A stretch of 64,000 nucleotides of DNA from Micromonospora sp. WMMD961 (GTDB lineage: Bacteria > Actinomycetota > Actinomycetes > Mycobacteriales > Micromonosporaceae): positions 464,501 through 528,500 of the forward strand of contig NZ_JARUBJ010000002.1 of the NCBI RefSeq assembly GCF_029626145.1. The letters are read 5' to 3'. The translations under genes and the position numbers were made by a program. Position 1 is the first letter of the stretch, and every line of letters begins with the position of its first letter. This document shows, one piece after another, positions 15,848-25,049 of the stretch. The notes beneath the pieces were generated by a model. The model ran no database searches. It worked only from the letters and a program-made list of their open reading frames with translations, and had not been told where the DNA came from.

Positions 15848-18501
15848 CCACCCATCCGGACCCGGTACGGGACACCCCGGAGGCGTACTCCGCCCCGGCG
15901 CAGCCGGCCGAGCCGAGCGCGGCGCAGCCCGTCGCCCCGACGGCCGCTCCCGCCCAGCCGGCCGCCGCCGTCTGGGCCGAGGGCGTGGACACCGTGCCGC
16001 GCGCCGGTGGCACCCCGGGCGAGCTCCAGCCGTACACCGAGCTGGGGCTGCGCGACGACGAGTACGACCGGATCCGGCAGATCCTCGGCCGCCGGCCCAC
16101 GCAGTCCGAGCTGGCCATGTATTCGATCATGTGGAGCGAGCACTGCTCCTACAAGTCGAGCAAGGTGCACCTGCGCCAGTTCGGTGAGAAGGCCCCGCCC
16201 AGCGACCGGATGCTCGCCGGCATCGGCGAGAACGCCGGTGTCGTGCAGATCTCCGACGAGCTGGCGGTGACCTTCAAGGTCGAGTCGCACAACCACCCGA
16301 GCTTCGTCGAGCCGTACCAGGGCGCGGCGACCGGCGTCGGTGGCATCGTCCGGGACATCCTCGCCATGGGTGCCCGCCCGGTCGCGGTGATGGACCCGCT
16401 GCGCTTCGGTGCTGCGGACCACCCGGACACCGCCCGGGTGCTCACCGGCGTGGTAGCCGGCGTCGGCGGCTACGGCAACTGCCTGGGCCTGCCCAACATC
16501 GGTGGCGAGCTGGTCTTCGATCCCTCCTACCAGGGCAACCCGCTGCTCAACGCGCTCTGCCTGGGCGTGCTGCCGGTCAGCCGGCTGCAGAACAAGGCCG
16601 CCGCAGGCCCGGGCAACGTTGTCGTGCTGATGGGCGCCAAGACCGGCCGTGACGGCATCGGCGGCGTCTCGGTGCTGGCCAGCGCCACCTTCGACGAGGG
16701 CAGCGAGGCCCGCCGGCCCGCCGTGCAGGTCGGCGACCCGTTCACCGAGAAGCTACTGATCGAGGCGTGCCTCGAGCTGTACGACGGCCAACTCGTCGTC
16801 GGCATCCAGGACCTCGGCGGCGCCGGTCTGACCTGCGCGCTCACCGAGACCGCCGCCGCGGCCAGCACCGGCATGCGGGTCTGGCTGGAGCGGGTTCCGC
16901 TGCGCGAACCCTCGATGGACCCGCACGAGATCCTGGCCAGCGAGTCGCAGGAGCGGATGCTGCTGGTCGTCGAGCCGGACAAGCTCGACGCGGTGCTCAA
17001 GACCTGCGAGAAGTGGGGCGTCCTCGCCACCGCGATCGGTGAGGTCACCGCACCCGAGCCGGACGGCAACCCCGGTCGACTGCTGATCACCTGGCAGGAC
17101 CACCTGGTCGTCGACGTGCCGCCGGGCTCGCTGGTGGACGACGGCCCGGTCTACGCCCGGCCGATGCGTGAGCCGGCCGACCTGATCCTGCTCCAGGCCG
17201 ACCGGGCCGAGACCCTGCCCCGGCCGTCCGACCCGGAGGCGCTGCGGGAGACCGTGCTGCGCATGATCGCGTCGCCGAACCTGGCCGACAAGAGCTGGGT
17301 CACCGAGCAGTACGACCGCTACGTGCTGGGCAACACCGTGCTCGCCCAGCCGGAGGACGGCGGCGTGATCCGGATCGACGAGCGCACCGGTCTCGGCGTG
17401 GCGCTGTCGGTGGACGGCAACGGCCGGTACGCCCGACTGGACCCGTACAACGGCACCAAGCTGGCGCTGGCCGAGGCGTACCGGAACGTGGCGGTGACCG
17501 GCGCGAAGCCGATCGCCGTGACCGACTGCCTCAACTTCGGCTCCCCCGAGGACCCGGGTGTGATGTGGCAGTTCGCCGAGGCTGTCCGTGGCCTGGCGGA
17601 CGGCTGCCTGGAGCTGGGCATCCCGGTGACCGGCGGCAACGTCAGCTTCTACAACCAGACCGGCGCGGCGGCCATCCACCCGACCCCGGTGGTCGGTGTG
17701 TTGGGCGTGCTGGACAACGTCGCCGACCGGGTGCCGATGGGCTTCGTGCCGCGCCCTGGTGGCGACCACGACCAGCTGTACCTGCTCGGCGAGACGAACG
17801 TGGAGCTGTCCGGCTCCGAGTGGGCCTGGGTGACGCACGAGCACCTCGGCGGCATTCCGCCGCAGGTCGACCTCGCCCGGGAGAAGGCGCTGGCCGACCT
17901 GCTGGCCGAGGCCGCCCGGGTGGGTCACCTGGCGTCGGCGCACGACCTCTCCGACGGCGGTCTCGCCCAGAGCCTCGTCGAGTCCTGCCTGCGGCGCGGC
18001 GTCGGTGCCCGGGTCGCGGTGCCGGAGCAGTTCACCGAGGGCTCGATGCCGTTCGTGTACCTGTTCAGTGAGTCCGCCACTCGGGCGCTGGTCTCGGTGC
18101 CGCGCGGCCACGACAAGGCGTTCGCGGCGCTCTGCGCCGAGCGGGGCGTGCCGTTCGAGCTGATCGGTGTCACCGACCCGTCCGGCGGCGCGCTGGAGGT
18201 GCACGGCCAGTTCCGGATCGGCCTGGACGAGCTGCGTGCCGCGCACACCGAGACGTTGCCGCGCCTCTTCGGGGGCTCGGCCGCCGTCGAGGTGCCCGCG
18301 CCGGCCGCCGGTGTGGCGGGTGCGGTCGAGGCCGTACCGCTGCCGATCTCCTCGGACACGGCGCCCGCACCGGTGGACCCCGCCGAGGTGGTCTCCGAGC
18401 CCGTCGCTTCTTCGGGGCCCTCCCCGGAGACCGGCGCTGTCGAACCGATCGGGTCGGAGTCGCCCGATGGGCCCACCGAATCGTCGCCTGACGAGCGCTG
18501 A
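15844..18501 (+). CDS. purL: FGAM synthase subunit PurL
   Basis: ATP-dependent synthetase subunit that converts FGAR to FGAM with ammonia from PurQ. The core (about residues 55-815) has SEHCSYKSSK, KVESHNHPSFVEPYQGAATGVGG for ATP and magnesium, GGVSVLASATF and the second-half repeat PYNGTKLALAEAYRNVAVTG. At 885 residues it exceeds the usual 740-770: a 50-residue Ala/Pro-rich N-terminal extension and a roughly 70-residue Pro/Ser/Glu-rich C-terminal tail are added, both probably disordered. The tail's DNA also encodes the start of the next gene, which overlaps by 35 bases. Confidence 0.96.
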   Translation: MTTHPDPVRDTPEAYSAPAQPAEPSAAQPVAPTAAPAQPAAAVWAEGVDTVPRAGGTPGELQPYTELGLRDDEYDRIRQILGRRPTQSELAMYSIMWSEHCSYKSSKVHLRQFGEKAPPSDRMLAGIGENAGVVQISDELAVTFKVESHNHPSFVEPYQGAATGVGGIVRDILAMGARPVAVMDPLRFGAADHPDTARVLTGVVAGVGGYGNCLGLPNIGGELVFDPSYQGNPLLNALCLGVLPVSRLQNKAAAGPGNVVVLMGAKTGRDGIGGVSVLASATFDEGSEARRPAVQVGDPFTEKLLIEACLELYDGQLVVGIQDLGGAGLTCALTETAAAASTGMRVWLERVPLREPSMDPHEILASESQERMLLVVEPDKLDAVLKTCEKWGVLATAIGEVTAPEPDGNPGRLLITWQDHLVVDVPPGSLVDDGPVYARPMREPADLILLQADRAETLPRPSDPEALRETVLRMIASPNLADKSWVTEQYDRYVLGNTVLAQPEDGGVIRIDERTGLGVALSVDGNGRYARLDPYNGTKLALAEAYRNVAVTGAKPIAVTDCLNFGSPEDPGVMWQFAEAVRGLADGCLELGIPVTGGNVSFYNQTGAAAIHPTPVVGVLGVLDNVADRVPMGFVPRPGGDHDQLYLLGETNVELSGSEWAWVTHEHLGGIPPQVDLAREKALADLLAEAARVGHLASAHDLSDGGLAQSLVESCLRRGVGARVAVPEQFTEGSMPFVYLFSESATRALVSVPRGHDKAFAALCAERGVPFELIGVTDPSGGALEVHGQFRIGLDELRAAHTETLPRLFGGSAAVEVPAPAAGVAGAVEAVPLPISSDTAPAPVDPAEVVSEPVASSGPSPETGAVEPIGSESPDGPTESSPDER

Positions 18502-19261
18502 GGCGTTGACGGCCGCCGTCTACGGCCAACCCGGTTCGGGCGCCCGGTTCGACTGGGGCCTGACCGGAGCGGCCGAACTCGGTCGCGTCTGCGCGGCGCT
18601 GGTGGTGGTGGACGTCCTGTCGTTCACCACCTCCGTGGAGGTGGCGGTCGCCCGGGGCATGCGGGTGCACCCGTTCCCGTGGGGTGAGCAGGCCGCCGAG
18701 TACGCGCTACGCGTCGGCGCGGTCGCCGCGGTGGGGCGGCGGCAGGTGACCGCGGACCATCCGTGGTCGCTCTCGCCGGCCGCGCTGGGTGCCGCGCCGG
18801 TGGTGGCGGACCTGGTCCTGCCCTCACCGAACGGCTCCGCCATCAGCGCCGCCGCCAGCGCCACCGGCCTACCGGTCGTCGCGGCGTGCCTGCGCAACGC
18901 ACGCGCCGTCGGGCGTTGGCTGCGCCGCCAGGGGTACGGCACTGTGGACGCCCCGATCGGTGTGATCGCTGCCGGGGAGCACTGGCCGGACGGGTCGCTG
19001 CGCCCGTCGGTGGAGGACCAGCTCGGTGCCGCCTCGGTGCTGGACGCCCTCTCCGGAGTGCCGGGCGGGCTGTCCGTGGAGGCGGCCATGGCGCTCGCCG
19101 CGCTGGCGAGCACTCCGGACGTGCCCGCCGCCGTGCGGGGTAGCGTCTCCGGCCGCGAGTTGACCGAGGGCGGCTTCGCCGACGACGTGGATGTCGCCGT
19201 CCGGATCGGCGTGTCGGACGTCGTGCCGGTGCTCCGCCAAGGCGTCTTCTCCGCCGCCTGA
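18467..19261 (+). CDS. 2-phosphosulfolactate phosphatase (ComB) family protein
   Basis: ComB-fold protein of 264 residues. The family motifs are VVVDVLSFTTSVEVAVARG, a mid-protein LPSPNGSAIS and the downstream VIAAGEHWPDGSLRPSVED. Archaeal ComB dephosphorylates 2-phosphosulfolactate on the way to coenzyme M; actinomycetes do not make coenzyme M by that route, so the substrate here is open. ATG 18467 lies 35 bases inside purL, implying coupled translation. A role linked to nucleotide or phosphate ester metabolism would be a guess from position. Confidence 0.8.
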   Translation: MGPPNRRLTSAEALTAAVYGQPGSGARFDWGLTGAAELGRVCAALVVVDVLSFTTSVEVAVARGMRVHPFPWGEQAAEYALRVGAVAAVGRRQVTADHPWSLSPAALGAAPVVADLVLPSPNGSAISAAASATGLPVVAACLRNARAVGRWLRRQGYGTVDAPIGVIAAGEHWPDGSLRPSVEDQLGAASVLDALSGVPGGLSVEAAMALAALASTPDVPAAVRGSVSGRELTEGGFADDVDVAVRIGVSDVVPVLRQGVFSAA

Positions 19262-19367
19262 GCGAGGCGCGCAGCCCGTCGCCCGCCCACACCGGCAACG
19301 CCTGCCGCCTGCCCTGCTCGCCGCCGGTCGCCTGCCCTGCTCGACGCCGGTCGCCTGCCGGCGGCGG

Positions 19368-19444
19368 TGATCGACTCGCGTTCCAGGACATCGGGGTGTC
19401 CAGGTCCGGGCGATACCCCGACTTCCGGAAAGGCGAGTGGATCA
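19368..19444. repeat. Intergenic palindromic repeat, family B copy 1
   Basis: A 77-base element framed by TGATCGACTCG (19368-19378) and CGAGTGGATCA (19434-19444). Inside, ATCGGGGTGTC is answered by ATACCCCGA. Copies occur at 37949-38025 and 48991-49069 with near-equal length. No coding capacity. Confidence 0.8.
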
Positions 19445-19446
19445 GA

Positions 19447-19482
19447 CGAAACGGCCACCCGGATCTCCAGGTGGCCGTTTCG
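19447..19482. terminator. Hairpin terminator between convergent genes
   Basis: CGAAACGGCCACC at 19447-19459 pairs exactly with GGTGGCCGTTTCG at 19470-19482 around a 10-base loop. It lies directly after the ComB-like gene's repeat and 18 bases beyond the stop of the minus-strand membrane protein, so it can serve both. Confidence 0.75.
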
Positions 19483-19499
19483 GTGTGCGCTGTGGTCGG

Positions 19500-21515
19500 T
19501 CAGTCGTCCAGCCAGTCGAGGCGTCGACCGCCCCGCTCGGTCGGCGGCGGGGTGTCCGGCCGGGATCGCCCGGCCGGTTGGCCGTAGCCGCCCTGGTCGT
19601 AGCCCCGGTCGTCGTAGCCGCCGCGCTGCGGTGGGGGCTCCTGGCCGTAGCCGCCACCCTGCTCGTATCCACCGGCCGGTTGGCCGTAGCCGCCCTGGTC
19701 GTAGCCCCGGTCGTCGTAGCCGCCGCGCTGCGGTGGGGGCTCCTGGCCGTAGCCGCCACCCTGCTCGTACCCACCGGTCGGTTGGCCGTAGCCGCCCTGG
19801 TCGTAGCCACCGGCGGCCGGCCCGCCGTATCCTGCGGTCGGCTCGGTAGCCCGTCCGCCGTACGGGGGGGCCGAGTCCGGCTGGCCGTAGCCCTGCCCCT
19901 GCTCGGGCTGGTAGACACCGGTCGCGTACGGGTCGGCCGGTGCCGGGTACTGGGTGCTGTCTCCGGTGTAACGGCCGGTCGGCTCGTCGTACCGCTCTCC
20001 GTAGGCTCCTGCGCCAGCGGGAGCCGGCGGGTAGCCGGCCGCTCCGGCCTGGGCGGTGTAGTCACGGCTGCCGTATCCGCCGCCGGAGGCGGGGTCGTTG
20101 CCGTAACCACCACCGGAGGTCGGCGCGCTGCCGTAGCCGGCGCCGGAACCGGGCGCGGCGCCGTAGCCGTCACCGGCCGCGCCAGCGGCGTAACCGCCCG
20201 CGGCCGCGCCAGCGCCGTAGCCGCCACCCGAAGCGGGGGCGTTGCCGTAACCGCCGGCGCCGTAGCCGCCGGGCGCGGGCTCGTCGCCGTAACCGGTGCC
20301 GCCCCAGCCCTGCTGGCTCGCGCCGTACGCCGGGGCCGGCGCGCCGTACGGGTCTGGCGGCACGTCGTCGACGACCGGGCGGTGCATCATCGTCGGTGCC
20401 TCGCTCAGCGACGCACCGCCGACCATGGTCGGGTCCGCGCCGCCGGGTCGGCCACCGACCACCCGGGTCTGGTCGTCGGGGCCGCGGAAACCACCCCGCG
20501 CGGGCGGGATCGGACCGCCGCCAGCCGGGACCGCGTCGTCGTCGTCACCGCCGTTCTCCTTGCGCTTCATCCAGAGCAGCACGATGGTGCCGACGCCGGC
20601 GGCCACCAGGAGACCGCCGAGCAGGATGATCAGGTACGAACCCGCACCGCCGCCGCTGTCCTCGTTGTTCGAGGCGTTCGCCGGGGCACCGGGGCTGGCG
20701 TCCTCGCTGGCCTCGTCCTCGGTGCCCTCCTCGAGCGCCTCCTCGGTGGGAGTCGCCTCGGTGCTGGCCGACGGGGTCGGGCTGGGCGTCACCTCGGTCT
20801 TGATCGCGAGGCTGATCCGCTGCCCGGTGAGGGCCTGCCCGGCTGCGGCGTTGATGGTCTTCCTGGCCACCACGTTGTCGAAGCTGGCGCCGAGGTCGAG
20901 TCGACCCGGCGCGATCGGGTTGCTCGTGGTGCCCGTGAAACGGAAGTTGCCGCTGCCGTCGCTGGTGGTGTCGAAGCGCTTGCCGGTGCTGTCCAGCAGC
21001 ATGACCACCGCGTTGGGCACGGCCTTGCTGTCGGCCTGCACGACCACCTTGCCGGAGACCGACTGCACGGTCTGCTTCTGCGGCGGAGGCGCGGCCTTGC
21101 CCTTGACGGTCAGCGCCAGGGAAGCGGTGCTCGGGCCGGATTCGGCTTCGACGGCCACTGTGACAGTGGCGTTCGCGTCGCCGGCACTGTCGTTGGCCGC
21201 GATCCTGACCAGCACCGACTTTGTCGGGTTGCCCAGGCCGCCGGAGAAGTCGAAATCGCCGCAACCGCCAGCGCAGGTGACACCGGACGGCAGGCCGGAA
21301 AGACTGATCTTTCCTTTATTGTCCTTGTCCTCGTTACCGCCCGTGACGCGGACGGTGACTGTAGCGTCGCTGCCGGCGTTGACGGTGACCGAGGTCGGGG
21401 ATACCTCGACGCTTGCGGCGAGGGCTGGTGTGGCGGGGACGGCGAGCAGAGCGCCGGCAACCAGCGCTACGACCACACCGGCCCGCTGCTTCCAGGCACG
21501 TCGGTGTGTTGACAC
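19500..21515 (-). CDS. Single-pass membrane protein with a Tyr/Gly/Gln-rich cytoplasmic tail
   Basis: A 671-residue protein. It has a Sec signal peptide (AGVVVALVAGALLAVPA, ending ALAA), then an outside region of about 250 residues with two beta-sandwich-like parts (VSPTSVTVNAGSDATVTVRV; a carboxypeptidase-regulatory-like part VSGKVVVQADSKAVPNAVV), and an acidic Pro/Thr/Glu stretch. One membrane helix (SYLIILLGGLLVAAGVG, about 288-312) is followed by WMKRKE, which puts the C-terminus inside. The remaining 355 residues are low-complexity, rich in GYGQ, GYDQ and PPPQRGGYDD, with 34-residue units repeated at the end. GTG 21515 has GGAAGG upstream. Function unknown; it is divergent from the sterol-carrier-like gene. 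Confidence 0.75.
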   Translation of the reverse strand: MSTHRRAWKQRAGVVVALVAGALLAVPATPALAASVEVSPTSVTVNAGSDATVTVRVTGGNEDKDNKGKISLSGLPSGVTCAGGCGDFDFSGGLGNPTKSVLVRIAANDSAGDANATVTVAVEAESGPSTASLALTVKGKAAPPPQKQTVQSVSGKVVVQADSKAVPNAVVMLLDSTGKRFDTTSDGSGNFRFTGTTSNPIAPGRLDLGASFDNVVARKTINAAAGQALTGQRISLAIKTEVTPSPTPSASTEATPTEEALEEGTEDEASEDASPGAPANASNNEDSGGGAGSYLIILLGGLLVAAGVGTIVLLWMKRKENGGDDDDAVPAGGGPIPPARGGFRGPDDQTRVVGGRPGGADPTMVGGASLSEAPTMMHRPVVDDVPPDPYGAPAPAYGASQQGWGGTGYGDEPAPGGYGAGGYGNAPASGGGYGAGAAAGGYAAGAAGDGYGAAPGSGAGYGSAPTSGGGYGNDPASGGGYGSRDYTAQAGAAGYPPAPAGAGAYGERYDEPTGRYTGDSTQYPAPADPYATGVYQPEQGQGYGQPDSAPPYGGRATEPTAGYGGPAAGGYDQGGYGQPTGGYEQGGGYGQEPPPQRGGYDDRGYDQGGYGQPAGGYEQGGGYGQEPPPQRGGYDDRGYDQGGYGQPAGRSRPDTPPPTERGGRRLDWLDD
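19571..19808. repeat. 102-base tandem repeat in the membrane protein gene
   Basis: Two complete 102-base units (19571-19672 and 19673-19774) and a partial third (from 19775) are almost identical. They encode 34-residue tail units containing GYDQGGYGQ, GYEQGGGYGQ and PPPQRGGYDDR. The unit length keeps the frame, so copy number can change without breaking the gene. Confidence 0.9.
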
Positions 21516-21676
21516 GTCCACCGCCTTCCGGGCTGACTTCCCTCCGACCGGCGGGGCGCCGGGCCGGGGATCATCACGGTTCGAATACGCCGTCGGCAAC
21601 TATGCCTTGTCCGACTGGATCGGCGCGACCCAGGGCCAGCGTCAGGTAGTTGGCCTGCGGGTCGTATCGTCCCGTC

Positions 21677-22039
21677 GTGTCCTCTCCGCACAGTAAGTCC
21701 GCTGCCGTAACGGCCGCATTATCCGCGCTCGACGAGGGGCGTACGCCCGAACGGACAGTGTTCCGAGAGGCGGTCCGGTCGTTGTTGGCCGTCCTCGCGG
21801 AGCGCGCCCCCGGCCGATCGGTGGAGGTGCGCGTCCCACCATACGGGGCGATCCAGTGCGTACCTGGACCTCGACACACCAGGGGAAACCCGCCGAACGT
21901 GGTCGAGATGGCTCCCGACACGTGGCTGAGGTTGGCGACCGGGAGGGTCGATTGGGCGGAGGCGGTCGCGGAGGGTCGCGTCCAGATGGGCGGTGTTCGA
22001 GCGGACCTCTCGACGTATCTGCCCCTCGAATTGTCCTGA
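21677..22039 (+). CDS. Sterol-carrier (SCP2-like) family small protein
   Basis: A 120-residue cytoplasmic protein of the small SCP2-like group that sits before purF in many actinobacteria. Visible features are the N-terminal helix AAVTAALSALDEG, the strands RSVEVRVPPYGAIQCV and the C-terminal WLRLATGRVDWAEAVAEGRV, which is the typical SCP2 end. The GTG start has no ribosome site; CGTATCGT lies just upstream, so a leaderless transcript is possible. Ligand and role are unknown. The conserved place beside purF hints at a housekeeping link. Confidence 0.7.
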   Translation: MSSPHSKSAAVTAALSALDEGRTPERTVFREAVRSLLAVLAERAPGRSVEVRVPPYGAIQCVPGPRHTRGNPPNVVEMAPDTWLRLATGRVDWAEAVAEGRVQMGGVRADLSTYLPLELS

Positions 22040-22102
22040 CGTCCCACTGAGGGTGACGCTCAGCGCGGAATTCGTGACTTTCTGTGTTGACGGCGATTCG
22101 CG

Positions 22103-22125
22103 TACACTGTCAGGCGATGACAGTG
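22103..22125 (+). promoter_or_regulatory. purF -10 element overlapped by a perfect palindrome
   Basis: TACACT at 22103-22108 fits a -10 hexamer, leaving a roughly 80-base leader before purF. CACTGTCA (22105-22112), 5 bases, then TGACAGTG (22118-22125) form an exact inverted repeat covering it, so a bound repressor would block RNA polymerase. Confidence 0.5.
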
Positions 22126-22197
22126 GTCCCGGCACAGGAGTGTGGATCCGTCCGTGATCCCGCCCGGCCGGTCCAGACCAGCATGAGGGAGCGGTAG

Positions 22198-23736
<1,539 letters not shown>

Positions 23737-23793
23737 CACCAACCGGCGCGGCCCGGCTACCGCCGGCGGCACCGAGAACCAAAGGGGAGAACC

Positions 23794-24948
23794 GTGACGC
23801 ACGTGTCCGAGCGCAGCGGCGCAGGAAGCAGCCCGACCGGCGCCGGCGGCGACCGCCAGCCGTGGACGGGCGGTGCTGGCCGCCAGGCGCGCAAACGCTC
23901 GGTCTCGTACGCCGATGCCGGGGTCTCCATCGACGCGGGTGACCGCGCGGTGGAGTTGCTCAAGTCGAAGGTGCGCCAGACCCGCCGACCGGAGGTGCTG
24001 GGTGACCTCGGTGGCTTCGCCGGCCTGTTCCGGCTGGACACGAAGAAGTACAAGAGCCCGATCCTGGCGTCCTCCACCGACGGGGTGGGCACCAAGCTGG
24101 TGATCGCTCAGCAGATGGACATCCACGACACGGTCGGCATCGACCTGGTGGCGATGGTCGTGGACGACCTGGTGGCCTGCGGTGCCGAGCCGCTGTTCCT
24201 GCTCGACTACATCGCCACCGGCGAGGTCGTGCCGGACAAGGTCGCCGAGATCGGGGCGGGCATCGCCGACGGCTGCCGCTACGCGGGCTGCGCGTTGCTG
24301 GGCGGGGAGACCGCCGAGCACCCGGGCGTGCTCCGTCCGGACGAGTACGACATCTCCGCGACCGGTGTCGGCGTGGTCGAGGAGGCCGACATCCTCAGCC
24401 CGGAGCGGGTCGAGGTGGGCGACGTCGTGATCGCCATGCGTTCGTCCGGCCTGCACTCCAACGGCTACTCGCTGGTCCGGCACGTGCTCCTCGGCGCGGC
24501 CCGGATGCGTCTGGACATCGTGATCGACGACTTCGGTCGGCAGCGGACCCTGGGCGAGGAACTCCTCACCCCCACCAAGATCTACGCCAAGGACTGCCTC
24601 AAGCTGATCGCCGAGGCCGAGGTGCGGGCGCTGTCCCACATCACCGGTGGCGGCATCCCCGGCAACCTGGTCCGGGTGCTGCCCGAGCACGTCGACGCGG
24701 TGGTCAACCGGTCCACCTGGAAGCCGCAGCCGATCTTCGACCTGATCCAGACCAAGGGTCGGATCGACGACCAGGACATGGAGTCGACCTTCAACATGGG
24801 CGTCGGCATGTTCGCGATCGTGTCGGCCGAGGATGCCGACCGGGCGCTGGCGACGCTCACCGGCCGTGGGGTCGAGGCGTGGCAGGCCGGCGAGATCATC
24901 GAGGGCACCGGCAACGTGCAGATGGTCGGTCAGCACACCCGGGGATGA
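23794..24948 (+). CDS. purM: AIR synthase (phosphoribosylformylglycinamidine cyclo-ligase)
   Basis: Closes the imidazole ring of FGAM to AIR using ATP. The 384 residues carry SYADAGVSIDAGD, the ATP loop STDGVGTKLVIAQ, GGETAEHPGVL and the C-terminal MGVGMFAIV. The first 45 residues (MTHVSERSGAGSS, Gly/Arg-rich) are beyond the usual N-terminus; their DNA carries the GAGCGCAGCGG motif seen near other starts here. GTG 23794 has AAGGGGAG 6 bases before it. It follows purF as expected. Confidence 0.95.
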   Translation: MTHVSERSGAGSSPTGAGGDRQPWTGGAGRQARKRSVSYADAGVSIDAGDRAVELLKSKVRQTRRPEVLGDLGGFAGLFRLDTKKYKSPILASSTDGVGTKLVIAQQMDIHDTVGIDLVAMVVDDLVACGAEPLFLLDYIATGEVVPDKVAEIGAGIADGCRYAGCALLGGETAEHPGVLRPDEYDISATGVGVVEEADILSPERVEVGDVVIAMRSSGLHSNGYSLVRHVLLGAARMRLDIVIDDFGRQRTLGEELLTPTKIYAKDCLKLIAEAEVRALSHITGGGIPGNLVRVLPEHVDAVVNRSTWKPQPIFDLIQTKGRIDDQDMESTFNMGVGMFAIVSAEDADRALATLTGRGVEAWQAGEIIEGTGNVQMVGQHTRG

Positions 24949-24964
24949 TCACCCTCTGGTGATC
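24947..24964 (+). terminator. Short hairpin after purM
   Basis: GATCACC at 24947-24953 pairs with GGTGATC at 24958-24964 over a 4-base loop. The stem is only 7 pairs and there is no T-run, so termination would be weak. Confidence 0.35.
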
Positions 24965-25049
24965 GTACGGGCACCTGATCAGGGCTTCACCCGAGTGGCC
25001 AACGCCGCCTAGCCTGAAGGGCACCCTTCAGAGCCGGCGGAGGAGGGCG

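Noticed and set aside
19500..21515. Collagen-like or CRISPR-like repeats
   Set aside because: The repeats are in-frame coding units of 102 bases without spacer structure and no cas genes are near.
22087..22092. TTGACG as the -35 of purF
   Set aside because: It is only 10 bases from TACACT; a 17-base spacing gives no -10.
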